Positions 23,088-31,458 of a stretch of 49,443 nucleotides of DNA are shown in pieces (the stretch's first letter is position 1; each line of letters begins with the position of its first letter). The DNA comes from a virus, in the IMG/VR virus record IMGVR_UViG_3300035670_000320, positions 1 to 49,443 of that record; one strand, written 5' to 3'. The notes below the pieces were generated by a model. It was not told the origin of the DNA. It saw only the letters and a list, made by a program, of their open reading frames with translations, and ran no database searches. Position numbers and translations under genes: made by a program.

Positions 23088-24518
23088 TCAGCGTTGCCGG
23101 ATCGGAGGGACGATCACCTTCCATCGTGGATCGGAACATAACTGATGAAACTGGTTCGAGCCGACGTCGACGATCTTCTGTCGGCCTGTTCGTTCATGCC
23201 GGAAGATCGCTTGAACGTCGATCTGTTCGCCTGCCATAAGAGCGATCATGGCGGCCCGATTGCCTCTAGCGGCCCGATACTGGGCGGCGAGATCGGTGTT
23301 CTCCTTGGACCCGTGTGCTCGGGTGCGTCGAGCCTGCGGTGGATGCCAGAGATGGATGAGGTCATACCCTCCTCGCCAGGGTGGACCGGCGAGAGTTTCG
23401 AGGGCGTAACCCCATGATTCGTCCTCGCCGCCCCATCCTCGGAACCTCGGGTCGGGTGGGATCTGTTCTGCGGTCGTTCTCGGGACGACGACGATGCCTC
23501 CACCGATCACGCCACTGTACGGGCGTTCAGCGGTTCGTCGAATGACCATCTTGTCGCGGTTCCCTTGCCGATATGCGCTGGATGAGATCTCATCGAGCCT
23601 GATGACCTTGCCGTGTGGCATCGCCCACGGGACACCGCCCTTGACTCGTTCGATCGCTTCGACGGTTCCTTCAGACCAGACGTCGGCGTCATGGACGACG
23701 ATGATGTCACCGTATGATCGTTCGACTCCGAGTCGGATCGCTTCGGCCTTAGACCAGTAGTCGCCGGGATGGTCGGCTTCGATAATTTGCCAGTCTGGGT
23801 GCTCCTGCTCGATCTTGGCGATGAGCCAGTCTCGGCTTGCCTGTCGATAAGGGCATCCGGGTCGCCACGGGAGAATGACCGAGACACTCTTGCGGCGTGA
23901 TGCCCAGACATGATGGGTGAAGGCGTCCGAATGGATCTCGCCGGGTGTGCCACCGGGTCCGAGTTTCGAATGATGATACGGGTAGACGAGATGGGTCGGG
24001 ATCAGGGCTAGTTCGCCAGGTCGAGCGTCTGCTGTCCGGGTGAGGTATTCGGGGCCCGTTGTGCGCCAGGATGGGTAGCCGGGGCGTTCTTCTACCGACT
24101 GTACGGCCCCTTCGATGAGAGCGTCGAGGAACAAGTGACCCTGTCGGGCTCCCATGAAACCGTTAGCGATCAGGCCGGGTTTCTCCTCAGCGGCGAACAG
24201 GTCCAGGTCGTCGATGTACGGCTCGATCGGTTTCAGAGCCTCAGAGTCGGTATCGAGGTAGACACCGCCGTAAACGTAGAGCAGTTCGTATCGAGCGAGG
24301 TTGGATCGGAAACGCCAGACGAGACGGGACGGCACGATCTCCGGGGCCCGATCGTAGAGATCCTGGTTACGGAGTCGGGGCAGATTGTCCTCGGTCCAGA
24401 GCGTCATCTGCCAGCCGGGGTTTAGGTCGAGCCATGACTGACCGAACTGGGCGAACTCGGCTGGGATACGGGAACCGAGCCAGATCCGATGGAAATGTCG
24501 GGGTACGAGAAGGGTCAT
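23088..24518 (-). CDS. Bifunctional glycosyltransferase: GT32-type plus GT-A domain
   Basis: The N-terminal half (about residues 1-230) matches the GT32/capsular-type sugar-transferase layout: HFHRIWLGSRIPAEF, then RYELLYVYGGVYLDTDSEA with its GG..LD.D motif. The C-terminal half (about 230-400) is a second GT-A domain: SVSVILPWRPGCPYR, DIIVVHDADVW with a D.D metal motif, and SGVIGGGIVVV plus FRGWGGEDESWGYALE with the acceptor-site region. It occurs between the neck gene and the small gene before the major tail protein, inside the structural operon. A two-step sugar chain builder is the simplest interpretation. Confidence 0.8.
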   Translation of the reverse strand: MTLLVPRHFHRIWLGSRIPAEFAQFGQSWLDLNPGWQMTLWTEDNLPRLRNQDLYDRAPEIVPSRLVWRFRSNLARYELLYVYGGVYLDTDSEALKPIEPYIDDLDLFAAEEKPGLIANGFMGARQGHLFLDALIEGAVQSVEERPGYPSWRTTGPEYLTRTADARPGELALIPTHLVYPYHHSKLGPGGTPGEIHSDAFTHHVWASRRKSVSVILPWRPGCPYRQASRDWLIAKIEQEHPDWQIIEADHPGDYWSKAEAIRLGVERSYGDIIVVHDADVWSEGTVEAIERVKGGVPWAMPHGKVIRLDEISSSAYRQGNRDKMVIRRTAERPYSGVIGGGIVVVPRTTAEQIPPDPRFRGWGGEDESWGYALETLAGPPWRGGYDLIHLWHPPQARRTRAHGSKENTDLAAQYRAARGNRAAMIALMAGEQIDVQAIFRHERTGRQKIVDVGSNQFHQLCSDPRWKVIVPPIRQR

Positions 24519-24527
24519 GTCTCGACG

Positions 24528-24791
24528 CTACTGGCCGAGAATCCCTCGACGGGCTCTGCCTCGTCGTTCCGCTCGCAGGACTCTCGCCCGATCCTCAGGA
24601 TGCTGAGCGAGGTACTCCTTTACTTCGGCGACCGTGTGAAGTTTCGGGTCGAAGCGTGCGACGACACGAGCGGCGACGTCCTCCAACAGTTCTTCGACAG
24701 CCGACGCAGGTCGAGGGCCAGGGAGAGGTGGAACCTCGACCTGCGGAGCGGCCACCGATCGCCGAAAGAGGCGAGCGAGGAAGTTACGCAT
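24528..24791 (-). CDS. Small basic hypothetical protein, 87 aa
   Basis: N terminus is basic and amphipathic (MRNFLARLFRRSV), followed by a Pro-rich linker and a helical segment, ending in an Arg-rich tail. Genes of this size between the major tail protein and head genes are common in actinophages. No family recognised. Confidence 0.5.
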   Translation of the reverse strand: MRNFLARLFRRSVAAPQVEVPPLPGPRPASAVEELLEDVAARVVARFDPKLHTVAEVKEYLAQHPEDRARVLRAERRGRARRGILGQ

Positions 24792-24802
24792 GACCGGCTA
24801 GA

Positions 24803-25456
24803 TCAGGAACCCGTGTACGGGATACATCCGGCGGTGTCGGTCGGAGGCTGGACGTTCGTGACGACCATGCCGAAGATGTTGCCCGACGGGAATGTCTCGA
24901 TGAACGGGTTTGCCGTGTACGGCGAGTCGCCCCAGTTCGTTGCGGCGAAGCCCTGACCGACAACTCCGATAGTCATGACACCATTCTCGATAGTGAGGTC
25001 ACCGTCGATGCGACCGTTACGGATGTACGGCACGACGAAGTAACCCCACTCGGGGCTTCCGGTACAAGGCTCGCCCGTGAACTTGGTCCAGACTTCGAGA
25101 GCGAAGGCTGATTCGTTCGCCACCGGAGCCCAGGCCGCACCGATCGTGTTGCCGCTCGAAACGATCGGGTCGGCACCAGTAAGGATGTCGAGAGCGTCCG
25201 GGTTGATCTCAGCGAAGTTGATCGAAACGTTGACCCACTTGATGATGTCCGGGTCCTTGTCGTTGATACAGAGATCGCCCCACGCCGACTTCTGGAGATA
25301 CTCGTCACCGGCTTCGATCTCAGCCGACAACGTCACGGAGACGAAGCACTCGGACACGAGGGTCGAGCAGGAGCCGACGACAGGGTCGCCGCAGTCATCG
25401 AGACGGGTCAGTCGGACGACCTTGCCCTTGATCGACTTCAGGATGGATGTTGCCAT
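24803..25456 (-). CDS. Major tail protein, 217 aa
   Basis: A strong ribosome site (GAGGAGGTTCATC) and a beta-rich protein of typical tail-tube size: KIKWVNVSINFAEINPDAL and FAATNWGDSPYTANPFIE are recognisable tail-tube-like segments, and the region is placed between head and tail genes. High expression is suggested by the ribosome site. Polymerises into the tail tube. Confidence 0.75.
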   Translation of the reverse strand: MATSILKSIKGKVVRLTRLDDCGDPVVGSCSTLVSECFVSVTLSAEIEAGDEYLQKSAWGDLCINDKDPDIIKWVNVSINFAEINPDALDILTGADPIVSSGNTIGAAWAPVANESAFALEVWTKFTGEPCTGSPEWGYFVVPYIRNGRIDGDLTIENGVMTIGVVGQGFAATNWGDSPYTANPFIETFPSGNIFGMVVTNVQPPTDTAGCIPYTGS

Positions 25457-25477
25457 GATGAACCTCCTCGGTTCGAG

Positions 25478-26296
25478 TTAGGAGACGGAAGGGGAGCAGA
25501 CGTTACAGAGGTTCACTGCGACCGACAGGGCTACGCAGTCCCAGCCGATGACGTAGTCACGCTGAGCGATAATGGACACCGAGTTGATCGCCTTATTCAC
25601 GGCGTTCTGTCGAGTGTCAATGTCGCCTCGATACATGACCAACGGTCCGGTGGCGTAGATGTAGCCGAGATCAGTTGCCGTGGCTCCTGCGCTTCGATAG
25701 CCACCACCGACGACGACAGGGGTTCCGAGAGCGGTCATCATGCGACCTCCCTCGACCTTCAGATAAGGGGCGCACGCCATAGCGGTCATGCGGTTCATGT
25801 GAAGGACACCCTGCGCTTCGTAGATCTCGGAGATCGACTGTTCGGCCAGGCCGAGCCCGATGTGGATCGGGTAGGCGGTGGCGTCTGCCGGTCCGAGAGC
25901 GGCGGCGGTCATCGCGGCGTAGAGGTGAAGTTCTGCGCCGTACTGCTCACCTTTCGTGAGACGGGCGATCGCATTGGCTTCATGCTCTGCGAGCGTGTGA
26001 CCAGGGATAGCGTCGTCGTTGAAGGCGTAAAGAGTGAAAGGGTCGTATTCGAGTACCGAGCAGAGTTGATCGTCCGGGGTGAGAGCAGGAACTTCGGCGT
26101 CGATACACGGGCCGGTTGTTTCCTTGATCTCACCGCAAGACTGGCTCTGCCATTGGACTCCGAGACGCCAGTGTTCGTCGATCGTGACACCTTCGATAGC
26201 GGCGGTGCGTGGCTCGACGACTGAGAACAGACCGTACCGATAGGGGACGGCAGGCGGCGCACTAACCAGGTGGTATGTGTTTAGTAGCGATCCCAT
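25478..26296 (-). CDS. Head-associated structural protein of unknown role, 272 aa
   Basis: Follows the capsid gene and has a strong ribosome site (GGAGGACGAC), as for an abundant protein. The middle is helical (ARLTKGEQYGAELHLYAAM), the rest beta-rich (LGYIYATGPLVMYRGDI), and it has several cysteines. Could be a minor capsid or cement protein or a second capsid-type subunit; sequence alone does not decide. Confidence 0.55.
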   Translation of the reverse strand: MGSLLNTYHLVSAPPAVPYRYGLFSVVEPRTAAIEGVTIDEHWRLGVQWQSQSCGEIKETTGPCIDAEVPALTPDDQLCSVLEYDPFTLYAFNDDAIPGHTLAEHEANAIARLTKGEQYGAELHLYAAMTAAALGPADATAYPIHIGLGLAEQSISEIYEAQGVLHMNRMTAMACAPYLKVEGGRMMTALGTPVVVGGGYRSAGATATDLGYIYATGPLVMYRGDIDTRQNAVNKAINSVSIIAQRDYVIGWDCVALSVAVNLCNVCSPSVS

Positions 26297-26335
26297 GTCG
26301 TCCTCCTATCGGTCTCGGTCGTCAGTTTCTTCGGC

Positions 26336-27961
26336 TCAGGAAGCCGGGGCTTCGCAACAGGCGGTGTTGCCGTCCACTGCGTAGTTGATCGTGACCTCAC
26401 GGGCGTCCGGGCCCAACTGTGCGACGAGGTACAGTTGCTCCGTCCAGGCGGCGGTGTAGTCGTTGGTTGCGTTGAGCACCGAGTCACGCACGACACCGAG
26501 GTCGATCACGCCACCGTCGCCCTTGATGTAACCGCCTGCCGGGTAGAGCAGGAAGTCGAGGCTGGTCGGCCAGGCCGTCTTAGCGGCGACCGAGTACAGG
26601 GGCTGGTAGTCGTGGACGAACTGGGCTCGGACCTTGCGAGCCCGAAAGTGCTCGTCGACCATGTCGTCGGTGACGTTGGTGAGCATGACACCGTGACGCA
26701 TCGCGAGGTCGGCCCGGATCAGAGCCTTGGTCCAAAGCGGGAACACGGCTTCGAGGATCGCTCCGACCGCCATGCGGTACTGCGAGCGGTAGTCCTCGAC
26801 CTGGAGGTCGATCGCGTTCAGGATCGAACCAGCGGCCGAGGTCGGGTAGGCGTTCATCGTGACACCCGTGGCCGAGCCAGAGATGTCAGCGATCATCGCC
26901 GCCGACATACGGTGGAGGTGCGAGTTGATCGCGAGGGCAACGAAGCGACGGGTCAGTTCGGGGAACGCCCGGTCGGTCAGGTTGCCAGCGGTGATACAGA
27001 GACCCTCAGCGACGAGGCGGTAGTCGGTGAAGTCGGGGCACGGGATGTACAAGCAGGGCTTCGAAGCCGTCGGCTCGTCACCGTGGGCGTTGTCGTTGTC
27101 GTCCTCGGTCCAGGTCCAGAGACCGTCGGCGGCGTCGCCGTAGCCGAGGAAGCCCGGCGTGCGGAGACCACCACGAGTGACCTGGACAGTCGGGAGGTCG
27201 AGCAGACCATCGCCAGCGTCGATGCCGAACAGGTCGTACAGCGTCTGCGACGGGGCGCACCAACCGGAGGCGGTGAGGGCTTCGGGAGCCGTCACTCGCT
27301 CGATCACTTCGAGGTTGTGAGCGACGTCGACACCGACTTTGTTTTCGGCGGGGATCGGCAGGTTGATCGAAGCGACCGGGATCATGCCCGAACCGTTCGA
27401 CAACGTGCGAGCCTTCGCATGGAGAGCCTTCGCAAGGGCGAGGGTGTCGAGGGTCGCTCCACCAGCGACGCCAGGAACATCGGCGGCGGCAGTGATGACG
27501 ACCTCGGGACCGGCCTTGGGAGCCTCGGGGGTCTGGGTTCGGGCTTTCACCGCACGAGCGGAAAGAGCCTTGGGGTTCGGTGCTGATGCGGTCACCAGTT
27601 CACGCTCCTCGGTGTTGGCCTCGACCTCGTCGGCTTCGGCGGTTTCTTCTGATTCCTCAGCGACCTCTTCGGTCTCCTCGGGCTCCTCTTCGCTAGCGAC
27701 GACCTCGACGGTCTCCTCAGCGACAGGATGGATGCGCTCGGCGAGTTGTGCGATCGCCTGGGCGGTCTGAATCGCACGCTCTTCTCGGGCGACGGTCTCG
27801 TTCCGAGCCGCTTCGAGGGCATCGGCGATGGCGGTCAGGCTGGCGACGTCGGTTGAGCCTGCGTCGTACAGGGCGTCGAACTCGGCGGTCAGTTTTTGTG
27901 CCAGTTCGGCAAGTTCTTCGTCGCTCAGGACGGACAGATCTTCGGGAACTACGGTCTCCAT
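26336..27961 (-). CDS. Major capsid protein, HK97 fold, with N-terminal scaffold domain
   Basis: The 541 aa comprise an N-terminal helical and acidic scaffold (about residues 1-150: EEEPEETEEVAEESEETAEA), a cleavage-like region, and a C-terminal HK97-type shell (about 160-541: SGWCAPSQTLYDLFGIDAGD, LPTVQVTRGGLRTP, HLHRMSAAMIADISG). The scaffold is presumably removed by the neighbouring protease. Preceded by an AAGGAG ribosome site. A hairpin (CCTCAG / CTGAGG, about 28024-28047) lies in its leader. Confidence 0.85.
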   Translation of the reverse strand: METVVPEDLSVLSDEELAELAQKLTAEFDALYDAGSTDVASLTAIADALEAARNETVAREERAIQTAQAIAQLAERIHPVAEETVEVVASEEEPEETEEVAEESEETAEADEVEANTEERELVTASAPNPKALSARAVKARTQTPEAPKAGPEVVITAAADVPGVAGGATLDTLALAKALHAKARTLSNGSGMIPVASINLPIPAENKVGVDVAHNLEVIERVTAPEALTASGWCAPSQTLYDLFGIDAGDGLLDLPTVQVTRGGLRTPGFLGYGDAADGLWTWTEDDNDNAHGDEPTASKPCLYIPCPDFTDYRLVAEGLCITAGNLTDRAFPELTRRFVALAINSHLHRMSAAMIADISGSATGVTMNAYPTSAAGSILNAIDLQVEDYRSQYRMAVGAILEAVFPLWTKALIRADLAMRHGVMLTNVTDDMVDEHFRARKVRAQFVHDYQPLYSVAAKTAWPTSLDFLLYPAGGYIKGDGGVIDLGVVRDSVLNATNDYTAAWTEQLYLVAQLGPDAREVTINYAVDGNTACCEAPAS

Positions 27962-28075
27962 GACGGGACTCCTTGTGAGTGAGTGGTCTTGTCATGCGAC
28001 CGAGCGTGGCCCGGGCTTCGCACCTCAGACGCTAGGCGCACTGAGGCTTACGGGAAAAGGTATCACAAGTCCGGG

Positions 28076-28252
28076 CTAGATCGCACGGACTTCGCCACCA
28101 ACTTTCGAGGCGTACTGCTGAGCGGTAATCAGGGAGTTGAATCGGCGTCCGGTCGAGGTGTCGTTGAGGAACACTTCGTAGATCACTCGGGATCCGGCAT
28201 CGACCGCCGCTCGGGTATCGGTCGAGGCTTTCTTACGGCATCCACATCCCAT
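28076..28252 (-). CDS. Short Gly-Cys-start protein between protease and capsid genes, 58 aa
   Basis: Encodes MGCGCRKKASTDTR and a beta-rich rest (YEVFLNDTSTGRRFNSLITA). The ATG overlaps the protease stop by one base (TGATG). A protein of this kind, beginning MGCGC and with a YEVF motif, occurs in this position in many actinophages; its role is unknown. Confidence 0.6.
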   Translation of the reverse strand: MGCGCRKKASTDTRAAVDAGSRVIYEVFLNDTSTGRRFNSLITAQQYASKVGGEVRAI

Positions 28253-30231
28253 CACTTACCTCCTGGGTGGACTCGGGCTCGGAGTTCAGCGAGCCGCTGA
28301 TCCCTGGATCGTCCGATTGAGGCGGCGATCCTTTCAACGACCCGACGGTCGGTGCTGGTTCGGCGTGGTTCACCAGGTCCCAGATTGGCGACCAGAGCGG
28401 CGACCAGACCTTCGGCTTCCCGAATCTGGGGTCGAGCCTTGTGGAAACCGGGTACGTTGACAGCGAGGATGGCGATCAGTTCCAGGCCGGAGCCGATCCT
28501 GCGCCAGTCGCCAGAAACATCGGATGCCATGAGGGCCCGGATCTTTTCTGGGGCAACATCGGAACGGAGGGAGCCTGCGAACCAGATGCCGAAGCGGTCC
28601 TCACCGCAGGTAATGTCGGCGACCACGAACCCGGTATCGTCATAGTGGGCGGCCGCTTTCTGACCCTGGGCGTAGAGCGGTGCGTGGCCGGTGTCCATCG
28701 TGATCTGGCCGACAGCGACTCGTGTGCCGTCGTCGCAGACGATCTCACCAGTCAGGAAGTGCGTGTAGGCGCTCGCCGACTTCGGCGGTCGGACACAGGA
28801 GTCCGTGAACCCACGATGGCAGGTCTCCCAGGTAGCCAGGTGACCGTAGATGCGTCCGTTGTCGTCGATCGTCATCGGGGTCGGTGCTGACAGGCCAGGA
28901 TCCGAGTACCAGGAGATCGGAGGAACGACCGGAGCCTGGATCGGATGCGCTGATGCGGTGATCGAGCCCTCACGTCGGCGTGACTCGATCTGCCCTCGGA
29001 CCTTCTCAGCCCATGCTCGACCAGGATCGCCACCCCACAGGGCCCAGGCGATCCGACCGTTCGACGGGTATCCATCTTCACCGGGAGACCATCCCTCAGC
29101 CTGCTTGTTTCCCTCGTGGCGTGCGAAGAACGACGTCATCCGAGAGATCGTGTCCGGGCTCAGGTTCTTACCGTTGGCGATGTCACGAGCCCGGGCGATA
29201 CCGACCGGAGTGCCACCACGACCATATTCGGTGCGCCAGGCGAGGCCACGCTCGGCCTCCTCACGGGCTCCCTGCGGTGGCCGGAAGTCGATCCCGTCGA
29301 GGCTCGACCAGGTTTCGATCGTGCCCGACACCTCGGGACGCACCATCAGGGCGGCGGTCATGGCGGCCATGCTTTCGATGAACGCTTCCTCGAACGCTGG
29401 GAACGGGACGACGGTCGCACCCATGATCCGGGCCGAAGTCACTCGCATCTTGTAGTCCTCGACCTCGAACAGGCCGTTCCCGTTCTCGTCACGCTTCATG
29501 CCGGTCTCATCGGTGTCCTCGTCCGGGTTAGCGGTCTCCTCCGGATCCGGGTTGATCTCGTCACCAGGGAGAGGGCCGACCATACGAGCCATCTCAGAGG
29601 CTGGGACCACGATCTCGTACTCGACCGAGTCCAGATCGACGGACACGCCTCGCAGATCTCCGGCTCGGACGAAGTCCTGGAGGCGCATGATCTCGGCGTC
29701 GTCGGACTCGACGAACCGTCCGTAGCCGTGGATCTCTCGACCATCTCGCTCGATCCGGGTGATCGAACCGATCAGTCGGGCGTCCATATGGCCCTCGGTG
29801 GTGCGGTCGGTCGCCATCAGGGGCAACGGGAGTTCACGCCAGCCGAGCGCTCCCTCTTCGATCCATCGTCCGTCGCCGGTCCAGACGCCCTCCATGACGA
29901 GCAGAGCGTGGAAGTCCTCACCGTCAGCGACGTCGGTCTCGATGACGTTGCCGGTCGAGTCCTCGGCGATGTCCTCAGCGATCTCCTCGGCGATCTCGCC
30001 GACAGGTTCGCCTGTGATGTCGTCGATCCCGTCGCCGTTCTCATCCTGGAACCGGCTGACGGTCGCCATGTCGGCGACTGGGGTGATCCTCATTTTCACG
30101 GGCTCTGCCTCCTCGGTCGAGTTCTTCCCTCCGGCTCGTCGTTCGAGCCAGGCGCAGTATGCCGACGGGTCGTCCATCTCTCGGTTGCTTCGGACGCAGT
30201 CGTCGAAGTCGTCGTATCCAGCGAACGGCAT
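28252..30231 (-). CDS. Capsid maturation protease with accessory domains, 659 aa
   Basis: Long N-terminal part has an acidic region followed by FHALLVMEGVWTGDGRWIEEGAL, LPLPLMATDRTTEGH and RGVSVDLDSVEYE, the pattern of prohead proteases of the actinophage type. A C-terminal portion contains a separate module (LAWRTEYGRGGTPVGIARAR, RMTSFFARHEGNK, NGRIAWALWGGDPGRAWA) and then a beta-rich domain with ETCHRGFTDSC. Catalytic residues were not assigned. Its position between portal/MuF and capsid supports the call. It cleaves the scaffold of the capsid protein. Confidence 0.7.
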   Translation of the reverse strand: MPFAGYDDFDDCVRSNREMDDPSAYCAWLERRAGGKNSTEEAEPVKMRITPVADMATVSRFQDENGDGIDDITGEPVGEIAEEIAEDIAEDSTGNVIETDVADGEDFHALLVMEGVWTGDGRWIEEGALGWRELPLPLMATDRTTEGHMDARLIGSITRIERDGREIHGYGRFVESDDAEIMRLQDFVRAGDLRGVSVDLDSVEYEIVVPASEMARMVGPLPGDEINPDPEETANPDEDTDETGMKRDENGNGLFEVEDYKMRVTSARIMGATVVPFPAFEEAFIESMAAMTAALMVRPEVSGTIETWSSLDGIDFRPPQGAREEAERGLAWRTEYGRGGTPVGIARARDIANGKNLSPDTISRMTSFFARHEGNKQAEGWSPGEDGYPSNGRIAWALWGGDPGRAWAEKVRGQIESRRREGSITASAHPIQAPVVPPISWYSDPGLSAPTPMTIDDNGRIYGHLATWETCHRGFTDSCVRPPKSASAYTHFLTGEIVCDDGTRVAVGQITMDTGHAPLYAQGQKAAAHYDDTGFVVADITCGEDRFGIWFAGSLRSDVAPEKIRALMASDVSGDWRRIGSGLELIAILAVNVPGFHKARPQIREAEGLVAALVANLGPGEPRRTSTDRRVVERIAASIGRSRDQRLAELRARVHPGGK

Positions 30232-30285
30232 GGTGGCATCCTAGAACGCTGAGAGTGGTGTGCGTCGGGACTCGTGGATAGTGAA

Positions 30286-30321
30286 ACGACCCCGGCTCGG
30301 TCGGAAGTGAGCCGGGGTCGT
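30286..30321. terminator. Strong hairpin terminator before the small-gene cassette
   Basis: A 13-bp perfect stem (ACGACCCCGGCTC / GAGCCGGGGTCGT) with a 10-base loop. It separates the protease gene from the small-gene cassette ending at 30358. Confidence 0.75.
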
Positions 30322-30357
30322 CGGAGGCCGGGGGCAGACCGGCAGTGTCAGTGTAGT

Positions 30358-30516
30358 TCAGCGCTCGATGCGTCGGCGTCGGTTCCCTCCGTAGCGTCCG
30401 AATCGGTAGCCGAGCCAGCAGGCGAAGCCGATCGCGCCGACGATGATCGGGAGCCACGAGCCTCCTGCGTCGGTACAGGTCATGAGAGGATCACCCGGGC
30501 AGGGATAGGTGCTCAT
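30358..30516 (-). CDS. Single-membrane-span small protein, 52 aa
   Basis: Starts at the ATG at 30516, overlapping the preceding stop (ATGA). A short Pro/Cys N terminus precedes one membrane helix (WLPIIVGAIGFACWLGYRF) and an Arg-rich C terminus (NRRRRIER), so the positive end should face the cytosol. Could be an antiholin-like or host-interaction protein; nothing definite. Confidence 0.55.
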   Translation of the reverse strand: MSTYPCPGDPLMTCTDAGGSWLPIIVGAIGFACWLGYRFGRYGGNRRRRIER

Positions 30517-30728
30517 CGCTCGATCTCCCGAGTCTCGACGGCTCGTGTCGGGCCGAGCCGGTCGATCGAGTCGTAGTCCGGGAACAGGTCCCATCGGACA
30601 CCAGTCGTCGAGATGACGACGACCTCCTCGCCTCCTCGCAGGATCTTCTGGACGTGGCCTCGGAACTGTGTCGGGCCGAGCCACCAGGCGATGTAGTCGC
30701 CGGGCTCGTAGGTGGCGTGAGCGCTCAT
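30513..30728 (-). CDS. Hypothetical protein, 71 aa
   Basis: A beta-rich small protein (GDYIAWWLGPTQFRGHVQKIL, EEVVVISTTGVRWDLFPD). Start overlaps the upstream stop. SH3-like in outline, unassigned. Confidence 0.5.
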   Translation of the reverse strand: MSAHATYEPGDYIAWWLGPTQFRGHVQKILRGGEEVVVISTTGVRWDLFPDYDSIDRLGPTRAVETREIER

Positions 30729-30919
30729 GAGCGTCGGCCTCCCTTCTTGGTGAGGTTGGCGAAGTAGGTCTCGTGGCGCTGGGCCTCGACGACTGTGAAG
30801 GCGTGTCCCCGGTAGGTGACGTAGGGACCGCAGTGGCTACAGACGATGCGGTACGCACCGTCCTTCCAGGTGGTCTCCGGCTCTGCCGGTTCGACTGTGG
30901 TGAGATGGGTCGTGGTCAT
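30725..30919 (-). CDS. Hypothetical protein with one CxxC, 64 aa
   Basis: Contains VCSHCGPYV, a possible half zinc site; the remainder is short. GAGGTAACAGC precedes the ATG and its start overlaps the previous stop. The C terminus is Lys/Arg rich. In the small-gene cassette driven from promoters at 31174 and 31391. Confidence 0.5.
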   Translation of the reverse strand: MTTTHLTTVEPAEPETTWKDGAYRIVCSHCGPYVTYRGHAFTVVEAQRHETYFANLTKKGGRRS

Positions 30920-31167
30920 GCTGTTACCTCGCTGACTGTGAAGGTGACGTCACGAAAGTGTTTCGTCAGATATGAGCAGGTCTCTTTAGCCTCGATGCGA
31001 TCCTCGAAGTGCTTGGCTGTGGCTGAGGTCTTGGTCGTGACGAGGCGCTGGTTGAGTGCGCTCACTACGAGATGGCGAAAGTACTCGGGTCGGTTGCGTG
31101 GCGTGATCCCGAGACGGGCCTCGATGAGATACCTGGTCATGGTCTGTCCTTTCGATGTCGTGGTCAT
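30916..31167 (-). CDS. Hypothetical protein with two possible starts, 83 or 74 aa
   Basis: The ATG at 31167 lies 6 nt past the -10 box (TATCCT, 31179-31174), so it can be leaderless (MTTTSKGQT). A second ATG at 31140 (MTRYLIEARLGITPRN) is preceded by AAAGGACAGACC and would use the upstream part as its leader. The protein is mainly helical and charged. No function assigned. Confidence 0.55.
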   Translation of the reverse strand: MTTTSKGQTMTRYLIEARLGITPRNRPEYFRHLVVSALNQRLVTTKTSATAKHFEDRIEAKETCSYLTKHFRDVTFTVSEVTA

Positions 31168-31173
31168 GAGTGA

Positions 31174-31202
31174 AGGATAGCCGACTCGTGTCGGCATGAC
31201 AA
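31174..31202 (-). promoter_or_regulatory. Promoter with palindromic operator (CCGACACGAGTCGG)
   Basis: TTGTCA (31202-31197), 17-bp spacer with the palindrome, TATCCT (31179-31174), then 6 nt to the ATG at 31167. It begins 8 bp beyond the stop codon of the gene at 31210-31383. Confidence 0.75.
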
Positions 31203-31209
31203 GTCTTGG

Positions 31210-31383
31210 TCAGGCCTCGGCCTGCTGGGTAGCCCAGATCGTCTCGATCTGGTTGATGAGGCTGGCGAGATATTCGGCCTCGGTCTTGTCGCCCTTACGG
31301 ATGGCCCTGTCGAGAAGGTCCTGGATGTTGGCGAGGACCTCGGTCGGATCGCTCATGGGCTCACTGGTAGTGGTAGTGGTCAT
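31210..31383 (-). CDS. Small helical protein, leaderless, 57 aa
   Basis: Starts MTTTTTSEPMSDPTEVLAN, at the ATG 7 nt past the -10 (TACTGT). It forms one or two helices (LLDRAIRKGDKTEAEYLASLINQIE). Function unknown. The frame is open further upstream to 31419 but no ribosome site is found there. Confidence 0.6.
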   Translation of the reverse strand: MTTTTTSEPMSDPTEVLANIQDLLDRAIRKGDKTEAEYLASLINQIETIWATQQAEA

Positions 31384-31390
31384 GTCATGA

Positions 31391-31419
31391 ACAGTACCGA
31401 CTCCAGTCGGCATAAGCAA
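31391..31419 (-). promoter_or_regulatory. Promoter with palindromic operator (CCGACTGGAGTCGG)
   Basis: TTGCTT (31419-31414), 17-bp spacer, TACTGT (31396-31391), 7 nt to the ATG at 31383. The palindrome fills the spacer. This site is the closest to the consensus of the whole set. Confidence 0.8.
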
Positions 31420-31458
31420 GTCATGATCGAAGAACTACGTTTCCCCAGATCAGAGGCC

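Noticed and set aside
26435-27586. 383-aa plus-strand ORF opposite the capsid gene
   Set aside because: It is the mirror of the capsid reading frame in high-GC DNA, with no ribosome site and no recognisable fold.
29116-30252. 378-aa plus-strand ORF opposite the capsid protease
   Set aside because: Antisense of a strongly supported gene; composition is what third-position GC bias creates.
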